From assembly GCF_023159225.1 (NCBI RefSeq), contig NC_063174.1, positions 33,687,983-33,751,982 of the forward strand: DNA of 64,000 nucleotides. The letters are read 5' to 3'. Within the stretch, counting starts at the first letter, position 1, and every line of letters begins with the position of its first letter. Positions 11,505-21,960 of this stretch are shown here, piece after piece. The notes under the pieces are model-generated. The model did no database searches. It saw nothing but the letters and a program-made list of their open reading frames with translations, and was not told the origin of the DNA. Position numbers and translations under genes: made by a program. Source of the DNA: Perognathus longimembris pacificus. Taxonomy: Eukaryota > Chordata > Mammalia > Rodentia > Heteromyidae.

Positions 11505-11737
11505 TTGGTGGTACTGGGGCCTAAACTCAGGGCCTGGGCACTGTCCCTGAGCTTTTTTCACTAAAGGCTGGTAGAGCACCATCGGTGCCACAACTCCACG
11601 TCTGGCTTTTTGTAGTTAGTTGGAGACCAGAGAGTCTCATGGACTTTCCTGCCCAGACTGGCTTGTAACCACGATCCTCAGATCTCAGCTTCTTAGTAGC
11701 TGGGATTACAGATGTGAGCCACTGACTCCCTGCTCAA
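11505..11737 (-). repeat. B1-like/Geo composite SINE, minus
   Basis: Plus-strand reading shows antisense Geo ('aactcagggcctgggcactg', 'tccctgagctttttt') and then the antisense B1-like half ('gagtctcatggactttcctg', 'gctgggattacagatgtgag'). Confidence 0.88.
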
Positions 11738-12795
11738 AGAACAGTTTTATCCAATGACAGAAACCTGGCCTTGCCTATAAGCTAGAGAAAAACAGCAAGA
11801 GAGAGAGAAAGACTGACAATTCAGATTCTATGTACCTGAAGACTTTGGGAGTTATTTCTTAAACCAGCCTAGGATCTCACACAAGGTGGCACTAAGTAGA
11901 ATGTGATCGCCAGGCCCAAATATTCAATAGACTGCTAGACCCTTGATTGAAGATGGCTCTCTCCTCAACAGAGGATCTAAGTCTGGGTTTCCTATATCAG
12001 TTTCACTTCAGCTGGTCTTGTAGAATTAACTAGCAGGGCCCAGAAAGCCACATGAGTGAGAGGATATCTCCTCAAATTACTTCCCAGCAGATCCTCCAGC
12101 ATGCTGGGAGGCTTAACCCTGCTCTAGCTCAAGGCCTTGCCCTTCATTAAGAGGAAAACTGAGAAATGTGGTGTTCTTTCTTGGTGAACAAAATAGTAGT
12201 GTAACCCTTAAAACTCTCCTATAAATGGGGCCTCTATGCACAGACAGGATGGCTGAGAAGGTCTATGGCTGCCTCTCAGATGGGCCTGACTCTGTGATCA
12301 CCTATTCTGGAAGTGGTGCCTAATTGAGATCATCTTTGGGGCCCTTGTCCATAATTTACAGTAAGTCTGCCAGAAAGTAAGTTCCTTTTGCAATCACTCT
12401 GTGGCCAAATGGCAGCAGAGATAACTGGAACTAGTTGACTCTGGGAAGGAAAAGGGACATCCTGATGTTCCACTAAACAGGTTTCTCAATCAGTATAAGA
12501 AGTCTTGAGGAAAGATTTATAAGTCAAAGTACAAAGAAAGAGAGGTAGACAGAAGGTGGTCAACAAGGTATCTATGAGAAGAATAAAGCAATCTAATGGT
12601 CTATCAAGTACTATGGCAGTTACCATGAGATAGATCAATAGAAAGTACAGCATACAGATCTGGCCTATCACAAGAGGAGAATTCATTCTAAATACTCTTC
12701 CTTGTGAAATATGAAAATTGTATTGTAAATAGTTATTTCTCATAGTTTTGGAGATGAATAAGGACAGATTTTATTAAATAAAGTATTTTTTAATC

Positions 12796-12870
12796 ACAGG
12801 GATGAGGATATAGTTCAATGTTCTAACAGCCTAGGAAATACAAGTTCAAACCCTAGTACCACAAAAGAAA
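12796..12870 (+). repeat. ID-like monomer, diverged
   Basis: 'gggatgaggatatagttcaa', box-B-like 'agttcaaaccctagtacc' and an A-rich tail fit an old tRNA-Ala-like monomer without a Geo half. Confidence 0.6.
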
Positions 12871-12871
12871 A

Positions 12872-13175
12872 TACTTTTATTAGCATACATTAGTTGTACA
12901 AAAGGGTTTCATTGTGACATTGCCACATGTGTATACAATGTATTCCAATCAATCTTTCCCCGTCACCATTCTCCTGTACCCTCTGTACCCTTTAACCAAC
13001 ACAACCTCAACCAGCCTCACTTTCTATTTTCATACATACAAATTATTACTCCACTATCTGTTAGCACAGCTCCCTCCCTAACAGAGCTTATTTTTCTTTC
13101 TCCTTATTGATCAACAGCTCTCACTGAGATTTTTTATGCCACATCCTATGATATTTCTATCATAGGATACCAAAG
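12872..13175 (-). mobile_element. Older L1 3' UTR fragment, minus
   Basis: Starts antisense with 'ttttattagcatacattagt', 'tgtacaaaagggtttcattg', 'tgacattgccacatgtgtat'. This is the pattern of an L1 3' end found in several rodent lineages. The same terminus recurs in plus orientation at 47.7 and 58.5 kb. It is a different subfamily from the 28-kb L1. Confidence 0.6.
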
Positions 13176-13599
13176 GTCATTGTACCTGTGTTGTAATACA
13201 TCACAAGTAACTGGAGAAAGAAGTGTGAGGTCTTCTAACTGATTTCCAGATTTGGATTTCCCATCTAATCATCAGTAGTTCTCAAGGGAGAAATAGCAGC
13301 CAATTGGGATCATGAAAACCAAATATATGACCCAAAAAAGGGAAGTAAGGAATTCAGCGTGTGCCTGAGAGTGCCAGCAAAGGAAGTGAGCAGATATGCC
13401 CTTCTTCGTGGCCTCCTAGGGACCTGCCAGGGCCTCCCAGTGCCTCTTGTGAGGCTGGAGCATAGACTGGCATTGAGGCTCCAGGCCCCCTGGTAAGACA
13501 CCTGCTCAGTGCCCTGAGAGGCTCAGGGACGAGGACACAGGACAGAGCTGTGGGAGCACTGGCTGAAACCCAGGCCTGGCCTGAGGAGGGAGGCTTGGC

Positions 13600-14670
13600 A
13601 GATGGCAAGGACACACACAGCCCAGCTGGCCTTAGAGCCTCCTTACCTGGTTCAGGAAGGAAGAAACAGGAGGGAAAGTGGTCAGGAAAAAAAAGGAGGA
13701 GGTTTCAAAATAAAATGAAGTGTTAATCCAGGGGTCTGTAGCTCCCGAAAGCTTAAGCAGGAGAACCTGATAAAGCCTAGACGGCTGACTCTCCAAGCCC
13801 CTCACTTCAGCAGACAGGATTGCTGTTGTTTCACCAGGCAGTTCACCTCCTGGGAATGAGTTTCCTGTCACACTCAAGTTACAGGGTCCAGCCAAGAGCC
13901 CTCCCTTCCTGACCCTCCCTCACTAGGGCTCTTCACAGCTGCCTGCCACCTGAGAGGGAACATCCGGCTGCAGGGCGGGAGGAGCCCACCACAAGTCCTT
14001 TTCCTTACATCAGACATTCAACTTTCAAGGCACCTGCCTTTAGCCATCAGCATGATAACCCCCATTTAGCCAAGTTCAGCAAGGAAGCAAGAATTTCAAG
14101 GTTTTGAAAGGAAAATTCAGACTTGCTAATAACTTTGGGATCTTCTGGGTAAGTCATTTCTCTTCTTCACAGAGCCTTCTTCCATTTGAAAAGGAAAGGC
14201 TCTTACTACCTAACCTGCCTAAAAAACATTAGCGGGAGCAAAGTTTGCAAATCGCAGGCTTTCTGTTTGCTAATGCTCTCCATACAGAGCATGTCTTTCA
14301 TGCAAGGCAAGGGAATGGTTCCCAGGGTTTGTGGAATGCCTGTCCCAACAGGGGTTGGAGACTCTCATGGAAAGAAGGTCTCTGATAAAGGGCAGAAGTC
14401 CTCAAGAACTGACATCAGAAAAAGGACAACTCAGCCTCAACTGTGGGAGAGCTACTGTTTGGATCAAAAGAGCAAATGCCATCTACAGATATTATTGATA
14501 GGCTAAGAGACTTTGAGTACATTCACTGTCTTTGGGTACAAGGAACATAATAGTTCTTGGTTTTCCTGTGGTACTTAAAGAAAATGGGAGTTCTATGCTT
14601 GAATTTCCTTCTCATTTCTTCATATGGCCCAGGGACATCCATTAAGAGATTAGCACAAGAAACCAGTTAA
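13600..14670. other. Unassigned sequence with a candidate minus-strand splice donor
   Basis: This is moderately G+C-richer than its neighbours. On the minus strand an open frame (13,895 to 13,632) runs into a good donor, CCAG|GTAAGG, with the exon end at 13,647. No protein family is recognised and no acceptor or promoter is evident. A non-coding or alternative exon is possible but unproven. Confidence 0.25.
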
Positions 14671-14682
14671 GAAAGCCTGGAT

Positions 14683-14884
14683 TGGGGCTAGAAATAGGGT
14701 CTAGTGGTAGAGTGCTTGCCTCGCATACATGAAGCCCTGGGTTCCATTCCTCAGCACCACATATATAGAACAAGCCAGAAGTGGCATTATGGCTCAAGTG
14801 GTAGAGTGCTACCCTTAAGCAAAAAGAAGCCAGGGACAGTGCTCAGGCCCTGAATTCAAGTCCCAGGACTGGCAAAAAAAAAAA
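14683..14884 (+). repeat. IDL-Geo SINE, intact TSD
   Basis: A full dimer with a poly(A) tail, flanked by aaagcctggat at 14672-14682 and 14885-14895. Geo and ID boxes are well preserved. Confidence 0.93.
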
Positions 14885-15399
14885 AAAGCCTGGATCTCCA
14901 AGCAAGTAACTCAAGACCCTCAATATGAACCCCCCAAATGCATCATGCCTTCCACAAACAACCAAGATTCACAGATTTGATAGGGCACCAGCAAACCAGT
15001 ACCATATTAACCTAGAGCAAACCCTCAAGTAAGATGGGAAGGTTTTTGCTTAGAAGCCCTGTGGTCTGTATTTGTGTCTATAATTAAACCACAAAGAACA
15101 TCTCCAAACATAATTGAAAGAACCCAACCCAGACTCTGGGAAACACTGAAGAGAACAGGAACTATTCTCTAGGACATACAAATTATTTCTAGCACAAAGG
15201 ACTTCTAAATTTAGATATGTCATTGTTTATCTTATTAACTATTTTACTGTTTGCAGAAATAGAACCATTACTTGTCAAAATATTTATATTCAAATTTTAA
15301 CATCATTACAGGACCCATTTCTAACAGGACCTTTAGATGCATCGATTCTTTGGTCCCTTTTAAGATAAACACTGACAAACTGGCTAAAGAGAAACCAAG

Positions 15400-15650
15400 T
15401 GCAATGCCAATGGTAGCTAGCGTTCTCACTCACTCACCATGTGCCAAGTATCTGGCACACATTTTTATCCACACCATAGCACAATCTTATCAGCAAGGTG
15501 GGTATCATTATTCCCCATTTTACGGAGGGGGGAAAATGAAACTCCAAAAGATTAAGTTACCTGCTGAGGCCACTCAGCTAGTGAGTACTGGAATCTGGAT
15601 TCAAAGCCAGCTAAGACGGTAGCCAAAGCATGTACTCTCTGCCACACCAC
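15400..15650 (-). repeat. MIR SINE, minus
   Basis: Antisense MIR: 'tcactcaccatgtgccaagt', 'ttccccattttacggagggg', 'cactcagctagtgagtactg', 'ggattcaaagccag'. Near full length but diverged. Confidence 0.75.
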
Positions 15651-16731
15651 ACAGCAGGAGTTTCTACTAGAAATGAAGTCACCTCCAGAGGAATGGAAAT
15701 TTACTACTCACTGTACAGAAAGCAGAGGGCAAGGAGAAGTACTAGGTGACATCGGGTGAGGAGGCGGCAGGGCAGCTGTGTTGCATTCAATTTTTATTTA
15801 AAATCCTTTAAACGGGAGGTAGGGCAAGTGACAAGGGGAGGCAATAAGTTTAATGATATAGTTTATTGAGAAGCCTGCAGGGGAAGCCAGCAGACACTAA
15901 TAAGGGCACCATCTTGAGAAAATGGAAACATAGCAGGGATAGAAATGAGATCAAAGTCATGGGCAGTGGGAGGCCCCACCAAGGGGGATGAAAGAGGAGC
16001 AGAATCCAGACACCCACAGGTGACTGGAAGGTTGAAGAAGATGCAATGGGCCACCAAGTTGTGAGAGAAAGGAGGGGCTGGGAGGAAGTTAAGGAAGAAA
16101 ATGAGGGAGGAAGGGAGAGAAGGAAGGAGGGAAGAGGAAAAGCAAATCAAAATGGTAATGTCATTTTGTTTATGTATACTTCCTAATAAAGGTTTGTGCC
16201 TGGCCCTAGCCAGGTGTTGCTTGGGGTGGGGGTGGGGAGGGGAAGACTGCCCTAGGCTACAGGAAGAGTCTTTTATTTATCAAAAGGATTCACAGAGATC
16301 AGCTTCTTGGCCTCATTTTATTAGCTTCCATATCTATAACAGAACATTATGCCTAGAAATTTAAAACAAGACAAAATAACAAAATTCTAATCAGATATCA
16401 CTTAAACATTGGTTAAGTTATGTATAGTTCTTCCATACAATGGAAAAAGTTCAAATCTATAGCTCTGTATAGGAAGAAAGATGACTTTTATGTATTGATT
16501 AGTAAAACAATGTGGTAAAAAGTATGTGAGACTAAAATGTTTTCTGTAAAAATAAATTGCAATCAGATTTCATTAACATATGTGTTAAAACTTAGAAGAA
16601 TATAATCAACTATAGTCAGCGATTATCTAGGAATAAGAAAGGAAGATGATGGGAACTTTCATTTTCTATGGTTTATTCCTGTTATATTTTATATTAACAA
16701 AACTTTGCATTACATTTATAATCAAAAAGCA
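15651..16731. other. Unassigned, includes a purine-rich patch
   Basis: A GGAGGAAGG-rich low-complexity patch lies near 16,101-16,145. No exon or mobile element recognised. Confidence 0.4.
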
Positions 16732-16990
16732 GGAGCTGGGGCTGAGTGCTAGTGCTCATGCCTGTAATCCAAGCCATTTAAGGAGGCTTAGATGTGAAAA
16801 TTGTGTTCAAAGCTACCCTGGTAAGGAAAGTCTGTGAGACTCTCTATCTTCAATTAAGTACCAAAAAAGCCAGAAGTGGAGCTGTGGCTCAAATGGTAGA
16901 GTGCTAGCTTTGAGTAAAAAAGGTCAGGGACAGCATCCAGGCCCTGAGTTCAAACACTAAGAATAGCAACAAAAACAAAACAAAACAAAA
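16732..16990 (+). repeat. B1-like/Geo composite SINE
   Basis: The B1-like half ('gctcatgcctgtaatccaag') is followed by Geo ('agccagaagtggagctgtgg', 'ccaggccctgagttcaaac') and a (CAAAA)-type tail. Confidence 0.87.
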
Positions 16991-16999
16991 ACCACTAAA

Positions 17000-17330
17000 A
17001 GGTGGCTTATGCCTGTAATACCACTGACATGCAAGGTGAAGACTGAGAAGAATGTAGCTCATGGCCAGGCCAGACAAAAGTGAGACCCCCAATTCTACAA
17101 ATAAGCTAGGCATGGTGTTCATGCTTGTTATCTCAGCCATGCTACAAAGCATAGACTGGAGGATTTCAGCTCAAAACCAATCGAGCAAAAACACAAGACC
17201 TTACCTGAAAAAAAAGACACTAAGGCAGAAAAAGGCCTGGAGGGCATGGCTCAAGTGGTAGATGGCAGCAACCTGCCCATCTACCCACCAAGTTCAAGGC
17301 TCTGAGTTCAAACCCTAGTTGCTGCTTTTT
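17000..17330 (+). repeat. B1-like / B1-like / ID composite
   Basis: Two B1-like modules are visible ('ggtggcttatgcctgtaata' near 17,001; 'ctaggcatggtgttcatgct' near 17,106). An ID-like module follows ('ggagggcatggctcaagtgg', 'gagttcaaaccctagttg'). The order differs from both Geo dimers, so it is a third composite class or tandem old insertions. Confidence 0.55.
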
Positions 17331-17348
17331 TTTTAAAGCTAAGTTTTC

Positions 17349-17552
17349 AGGCTGGGGATATGGCCTAGTGGCAAGAGTGCTTGCCTCGTATACATGAGGC
17401 CCTGGGTTCAATTCCCCAGCACCACATATACAGAAAATGGCCAGAAGTGGTGCTGTGGCTCAAGTGGCAGAGTGCTAGCCTTGAGCAAAAGGAAGCCAGG
17501 GACAGTGCTCAGGCCCTGAGTCCAAGCCCCAGGACTGGCAAAAAAAAAAAAA
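17349..17552 (+). repeat. IDL-Geo SINE, intact TSD
   Basis: A well-preserved dimer with a poly(A) tail, flanked by the 14-bp duplication aaagctaagttttc at 17335-17348 and 17553-17566. It sits at the T-rich end of the preceding older composite. Confidence 0.96.
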
Positions 17553-17566
17553 AAAGCTAAGTTTTC

Positions 17567-18379
17567 CTGAAAAGATGATAATCAAAAAAAAAAAGTTTCC
17601 TCTTACCTCATCTCAAAGGTAAAAACTGCCTAAGCCTTAAAGAAATCAGATATTTCCCACAAACAAAATAAACATGTAGAAGTTAAGAGAATTACATCAA
17701 ATATGGCCCAATTCTAGAACTTCTGCTCATCTCCAGAATGGAATTGGGGATGGCAGGAGGTGGACTTGTAGGCAAAGAGCCCTCCTGTTCATTAGTCAAG
17801 AAGAAAATCCCCCAGTGATACGAAGCAAGCAAAGAAAGTACATTCACACCCAGAGAGCTTTCAGGAAACAAGATCCTCCGTTATCACCATCAACGAGGAG
17901 ACTCATCTTTCACCAACTCATTGAATGAACGCCTTTGTCTCCCCTACAGGATCATCACATATTCATTCCACTTCTGCAGAACACCCAGGTGCCCCAGAAT
18001 TCAGCACTGAGAAGAGAACCACAGGAAGAATCTCTCCGTGTCCCTGGTAAAAACTTATTTGTCCACATTTTCAGGAGAAATAAACCTTAGAAGGCAGGAC
18101 GCTGGGAAAGTGGGGGGAGCGGCACCGATATAAGGTCAAATCTGTGGCCACAAAAACCATCTACTCTATAGCTATGCTTCCAAACGTTTATGTTTACTTG
18201 AATTTTTTTGTATGTGTCATCTGTCCCACAATGGAATTCTATCAAAGAAAAAGAAGGGAGTCTTCCCCAGAATGTATGACAGGAACAATGAATCCAATGA
18301 TCTGTTAATAAACACATCCTCTAGCCATAAAGAACACAAACTATGAACACAAAGTCTCTGCCCTCAAGAACAAATAACC
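17567..18379. other. Unassigned non-coding sequence
   Basis: No exon or repeat recognised. Confidence 0.4.
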
Positions 18380-18572
18380 AAGGGCTCCTCAAGAGGCTAG
18401 CATCAGTGGATCATGGTTCAAAGCCATTCCAGGGAGAAAACTCAGGGAGACTCTTATCTCCAGTTAATCGGCAAAGCCAAAAGTGGAGGTTTGGCATAAG
18501 TGATAGAGTGCCAGATAGCCTTGAGCCAAGCAAAAGCACCAGGCTCTGAGTTGAAGCTCCAGTACTGCTACT
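18380..18572 (+). repeat. B1-like/Geo SINE, 5'-truncated
   Basis: Lacks the first part of the B1-like half. 'gagactcttatctccagtta' and Geo ('aaaagtggaggtttggcata', 'caggctctgagttgaag') remain, and the tail runs into a GT tract. Confidence 0.8.
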
Positions 18573-18633
18573 GGTGTGTGTGTGTGTGTGTGTGTGTGAG
18601 TGTGTGTGTGTGTGTGCACACATACACACACAC
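18573..18633. repeat. (GT)n then (CA)n microsatellite
   Basis: A GT run changes to CA near 18,617, giving a short self-complementary alternating purine-pyrimidine tract (Z-DNA-prone class) at the tail of the upstream SINE. Confidence 0.92.
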
Positions 18634-18718
18634 AGAACAAAGAGTCAAGACATAGCCTCGTATAAGTCTAGAACATCACTATGCAACCAACTGGTGTTCT
18701 TACAAATCACACTGTTCA

Positions 18719-18924
18719 GGGCTGGGGATATGGCCTAGTGGCAAGAGCGCTTGCCTCATATACATGAAGCCCTGGGTTCAATTCCCCAGCACCACATATA
18801 TAGAAAACGGCCAGAAGTGGCACTGTGGCTCAAGTGGCAGAGTGCTAGCCTTGAGCAAAAGGAAGCCAGGGACAGTGCTCAGACCCTGAGTCCAAAGCCC
18901 AGGACTGGCCAAAAAAAAAAAGAA
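18719..18924 (+). repeat. IDL-Geo SINE, intact TSD
   Basis: A near-consensus dimer flanked by the 15-bp duplication aaatcacactgttca at 18704-18718 and 18925-18939. Confidence 0.96.
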
Positions 18925-18939
18925 AAATCACACTGTTCA

Positions 18940-21040
18940 TTTACAGCAGGGCATAGATTAACTTCTGTGGCCTTGCAAGAAGGAAAGATGAATATTCTGA
19001 GCATAACATAACATAGCACTAGGCAATACCATCATGGGGCTGCCGAATGATCTAGGATCTCCAAAAAGCCAAAGCTGGTTTGTCTACCAAGATTGGTTCC
19101 CCACCCAGTGATGTTTACAGCCAACTAGATGCTTTCATCATCCACCAATCCTTTCTCCATCTCTGCTCCCTTCCCACAGGCTCATCACTCTAACTTCCCT
19201 TGCCTTGTCTCAAACTATTCTTTTTCCATCAAGTTCTCAGAAAAGCGGCCAAAATTCACCATGGCTTCATTCTGCAATTCCTGTTAATCGAGTTCCAATC
19301 CTCCACTAACTCTGCATCTGGAGGATCGTTTGAGCCTCTTTTAAGGACAATGACCTCCTCTCATTCCCATCCAAGGTGACCCCTTGCTTGCATGAGATAA
19401 TATGAATCATCATTTTCTGGAATTGGATTTCTATGACTTTGGATTCTTCCAGTTCCTCAGCCTCAATAATGTTATTATATATTGTACTTATATTTACTAG
19501 GTCTCTGCCTCCACCCCAGCCATGCTAAATGTAGGCATTACCCAAAGTTAAGGCCTTTATTCTACTCTTTCTCACATGATCCTGTCTCTTTTCTCTGCTA
19601 ACTGAGGGCTGTTAAGTTGACACCCCCAGTGTCAACCTCTCCTGGCTGTAGATTCCCTGTAGCAAGCAGCTCCATAGAAACATACTGCTGAGCCTTCCAA
19701 TGTAATGTGGCCAATGCTGAATCCTTTCTTTGTACTTCTTCCCACTCCCAGAGCTGCTGCTGCTTTAAAACTTAGATCTGGAAGTTATAAACGCCAACCT
19801 CTCTGATATCTTAGCTAGAAAATTCTAGCCACATTCAACAGCTTTCTTCTCCCTTACCTTGCTGCCAATAGCCACATCTACCTATAAGTTTTCCATGGAC
19901 CTGTAAAGCTGCTTTTAAGATTTTGGGGAAAGAGGAAGAAGAAGGGGGGAGTGATTATAATCAAGATGTACTATATATATAAATGTACATGTTAAAATGG
20001 AACCCAACCCCCACACACAACTGATTTGATTTGATTTAATATGATTTGGGGAAAATAAAACTGTCTTCAGTGTACCAAATGAAAATTATAAAGTTAAGGA
20101 TAATTTGAAAATCTTTCCAAGTATTTTTGATGGCAAAACATATTTAAGATGAGACACTGGTGAACCTCAATACCTTTGGTCCTTGACAGTGGTTTTACCT
20201 CTCACAGAAAAGCCAGACACTGACTTCACCAAAGGTCTTGTGTCCATGCAACACCTCTGTTCCATTCCTACCCCTCCAGTTTAGGCCTCCTGAGACATTC
20301 CTTTCATTTCTGTAGGTAGTCCTCATACATGCTACCAATGACATTTCATATCTCTTATTTAAAAGTCTAATGAAACCCTCGGGATATGCAATCTAAACTA
20401 CATGCTCTTTTTATGTTCAAACACCATGTCAAAGACTGCTTCAACCTACCCTTTGGCCCATCTTCCCATTCATCCTCTATCAAAGTCAGTCCAGACTCAT
20501 ACTTCCCCTAAGCTCATTTGACACACCAGATCTAAGTTCCCCTGCTCAGCCAAGGGAAAACTTGCACTCATTTTGGGGGCCAGTTTAGTTGGCTGTTTCT
20601 TGGTGAAGGCTGGTTTCCTCAGATCCCCAGTCCAAACCAATCTTGGCTTCTTGGAGACCCTGGAGCACTCTGCCTTGTGAAACACTCAGTCTTGTTTGTG
20701 TCTGTCCCCCTCATGAAACCACAAAACTTTCAAGAGCAGAAAATGTGCCTCAGTCAGTAACCTCTGTCTGTCTCATATATCCCAGTGTACAATATTGTGT
20801 CCTAAAGAAAAGCTGCTTCTTGTCCTTCCCTGCATCATTTCCATATCCATTTCCATTTCACTACTGCTTGATCCCCATGTCAATACTGTGTGCCCAAGTG
20901 AACTCCTAGTTTGCTCTACACTAACTGAAGTTGAAATCTACGGAACTATATTCAAAACGCTGCTTCTTTTTTTCTTTCAAGTTTTGAGTATAGCACTCAA
21001 TTGACATGAATTTGACTAGCCTCAGCCTCCTCACCAGCAA
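18940..21040. other. Unassigned non-coding sequence
   Basis: Pyrimidine-rich stretches at 19,140-19,900 weakly resemble eroded LINE2/CR1-type reverse-transcriptase sequence, too weakly to call. No exon found. Confidence 0.3.
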
Positions 21041-21049
21041 AATGGGAAA

Positions 21050-21116
21050 TAACAATTTCCTCAAGTAGTAGTGCATCTGCCTAGCAAGTGTTAGGCCCTG
21101 GGTTCAAACCCCAGTA
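21050..21116 (+). repeat. ID-like monomer, 3' part
   Basis: 'ctgcctagcaagtgttaggc' and box-B-like 'gggttcaaaccccagtac' mark the second half of an ID-type monomer. Its tail continues into a GAGACA array. Confidence 0.65.
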
Positions 21117-21198
21117 CAGAGAGAGATAGAGACAGAGACAGACACAGACACAGAGAGGCAGAGAGAGACACAGAGACAGAGACAGAGACAGAGAGAGT
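21117..21198. repeat. (GAGACA)n-type purine-rich array
   Basis: GAGACA/GACACA units with internal variation, at the tail position of an ID-like monomer. Confidence 0.92.
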
Positions 21199-21839
21199 GC
21201 CCCAAGCATGGCCCCAGGCACAAGTCAAGGACTCAGAAATAAGTAGAAACAGCAAATAGAAGCAGACTCTCAGATTTCTCTAACCATTTGGGCCTCATGA
21301 CCTTGTCAGAAGTATCCTTTCTGGATATTCACAAAATACGAGATTTTTACTTCAGTATCATGAATTCAGGACTCAAATTCTGTGGTGTTGCTTATAAGTC
21401 TGAAAGTCATCATGAAGAAATAGAATGTGCATAAGATACTATGCAGCTTCAAGTAGTGAAAGAGGTCAGTCTCTGTCCTGATACAGAAACAGGTCCAAAG
21501 CATTTCATCATGAGGCAAAGAGGGCAAGATGCACTATGGCATGAAACACAAACAACCACAGTGTATCTCCATATATATTCACACCCAGACATATATCTAT
21601 ACAGATACATCTCTATAGCTCTATGTATATACCTAGCAAATCTCTGGAGAGATACACAAGAGATGGTTAATAGTGGTCACTTTTAGTAAAGAGTCCACAA
21701 ATACCATTTATATTGTTCTGCCCTGTTTGACTTCTTTGAACCATGGATATATGTTCATATTATAATATCTAAAAACTGCTTTTAAAAAAATGATAGAAGA
21801 AGGAGGAAACAGATGAGAACCAGTGACAGAGGAAGGGCT

Positions 21840-21960
21840 AGGCCATGGATCAGGACACCTGTGTTCCACTTGGAGTTTGACAACTAATGTACTTTGTAAC
21901 TTCAGCGGGTTTCCCTATTGGCAAATAAAGGAGTAAAACCAGATGCTCTGCAGATTATTA
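21840..21960 (+). repeat. MIR fragment
   Basis: 'tgtactttgtaacttcagcg', 'gtttccctattggcaaataa' and 'accagatgctctgca' follow the MIR core order. Diverged. Confidence 0.5.
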
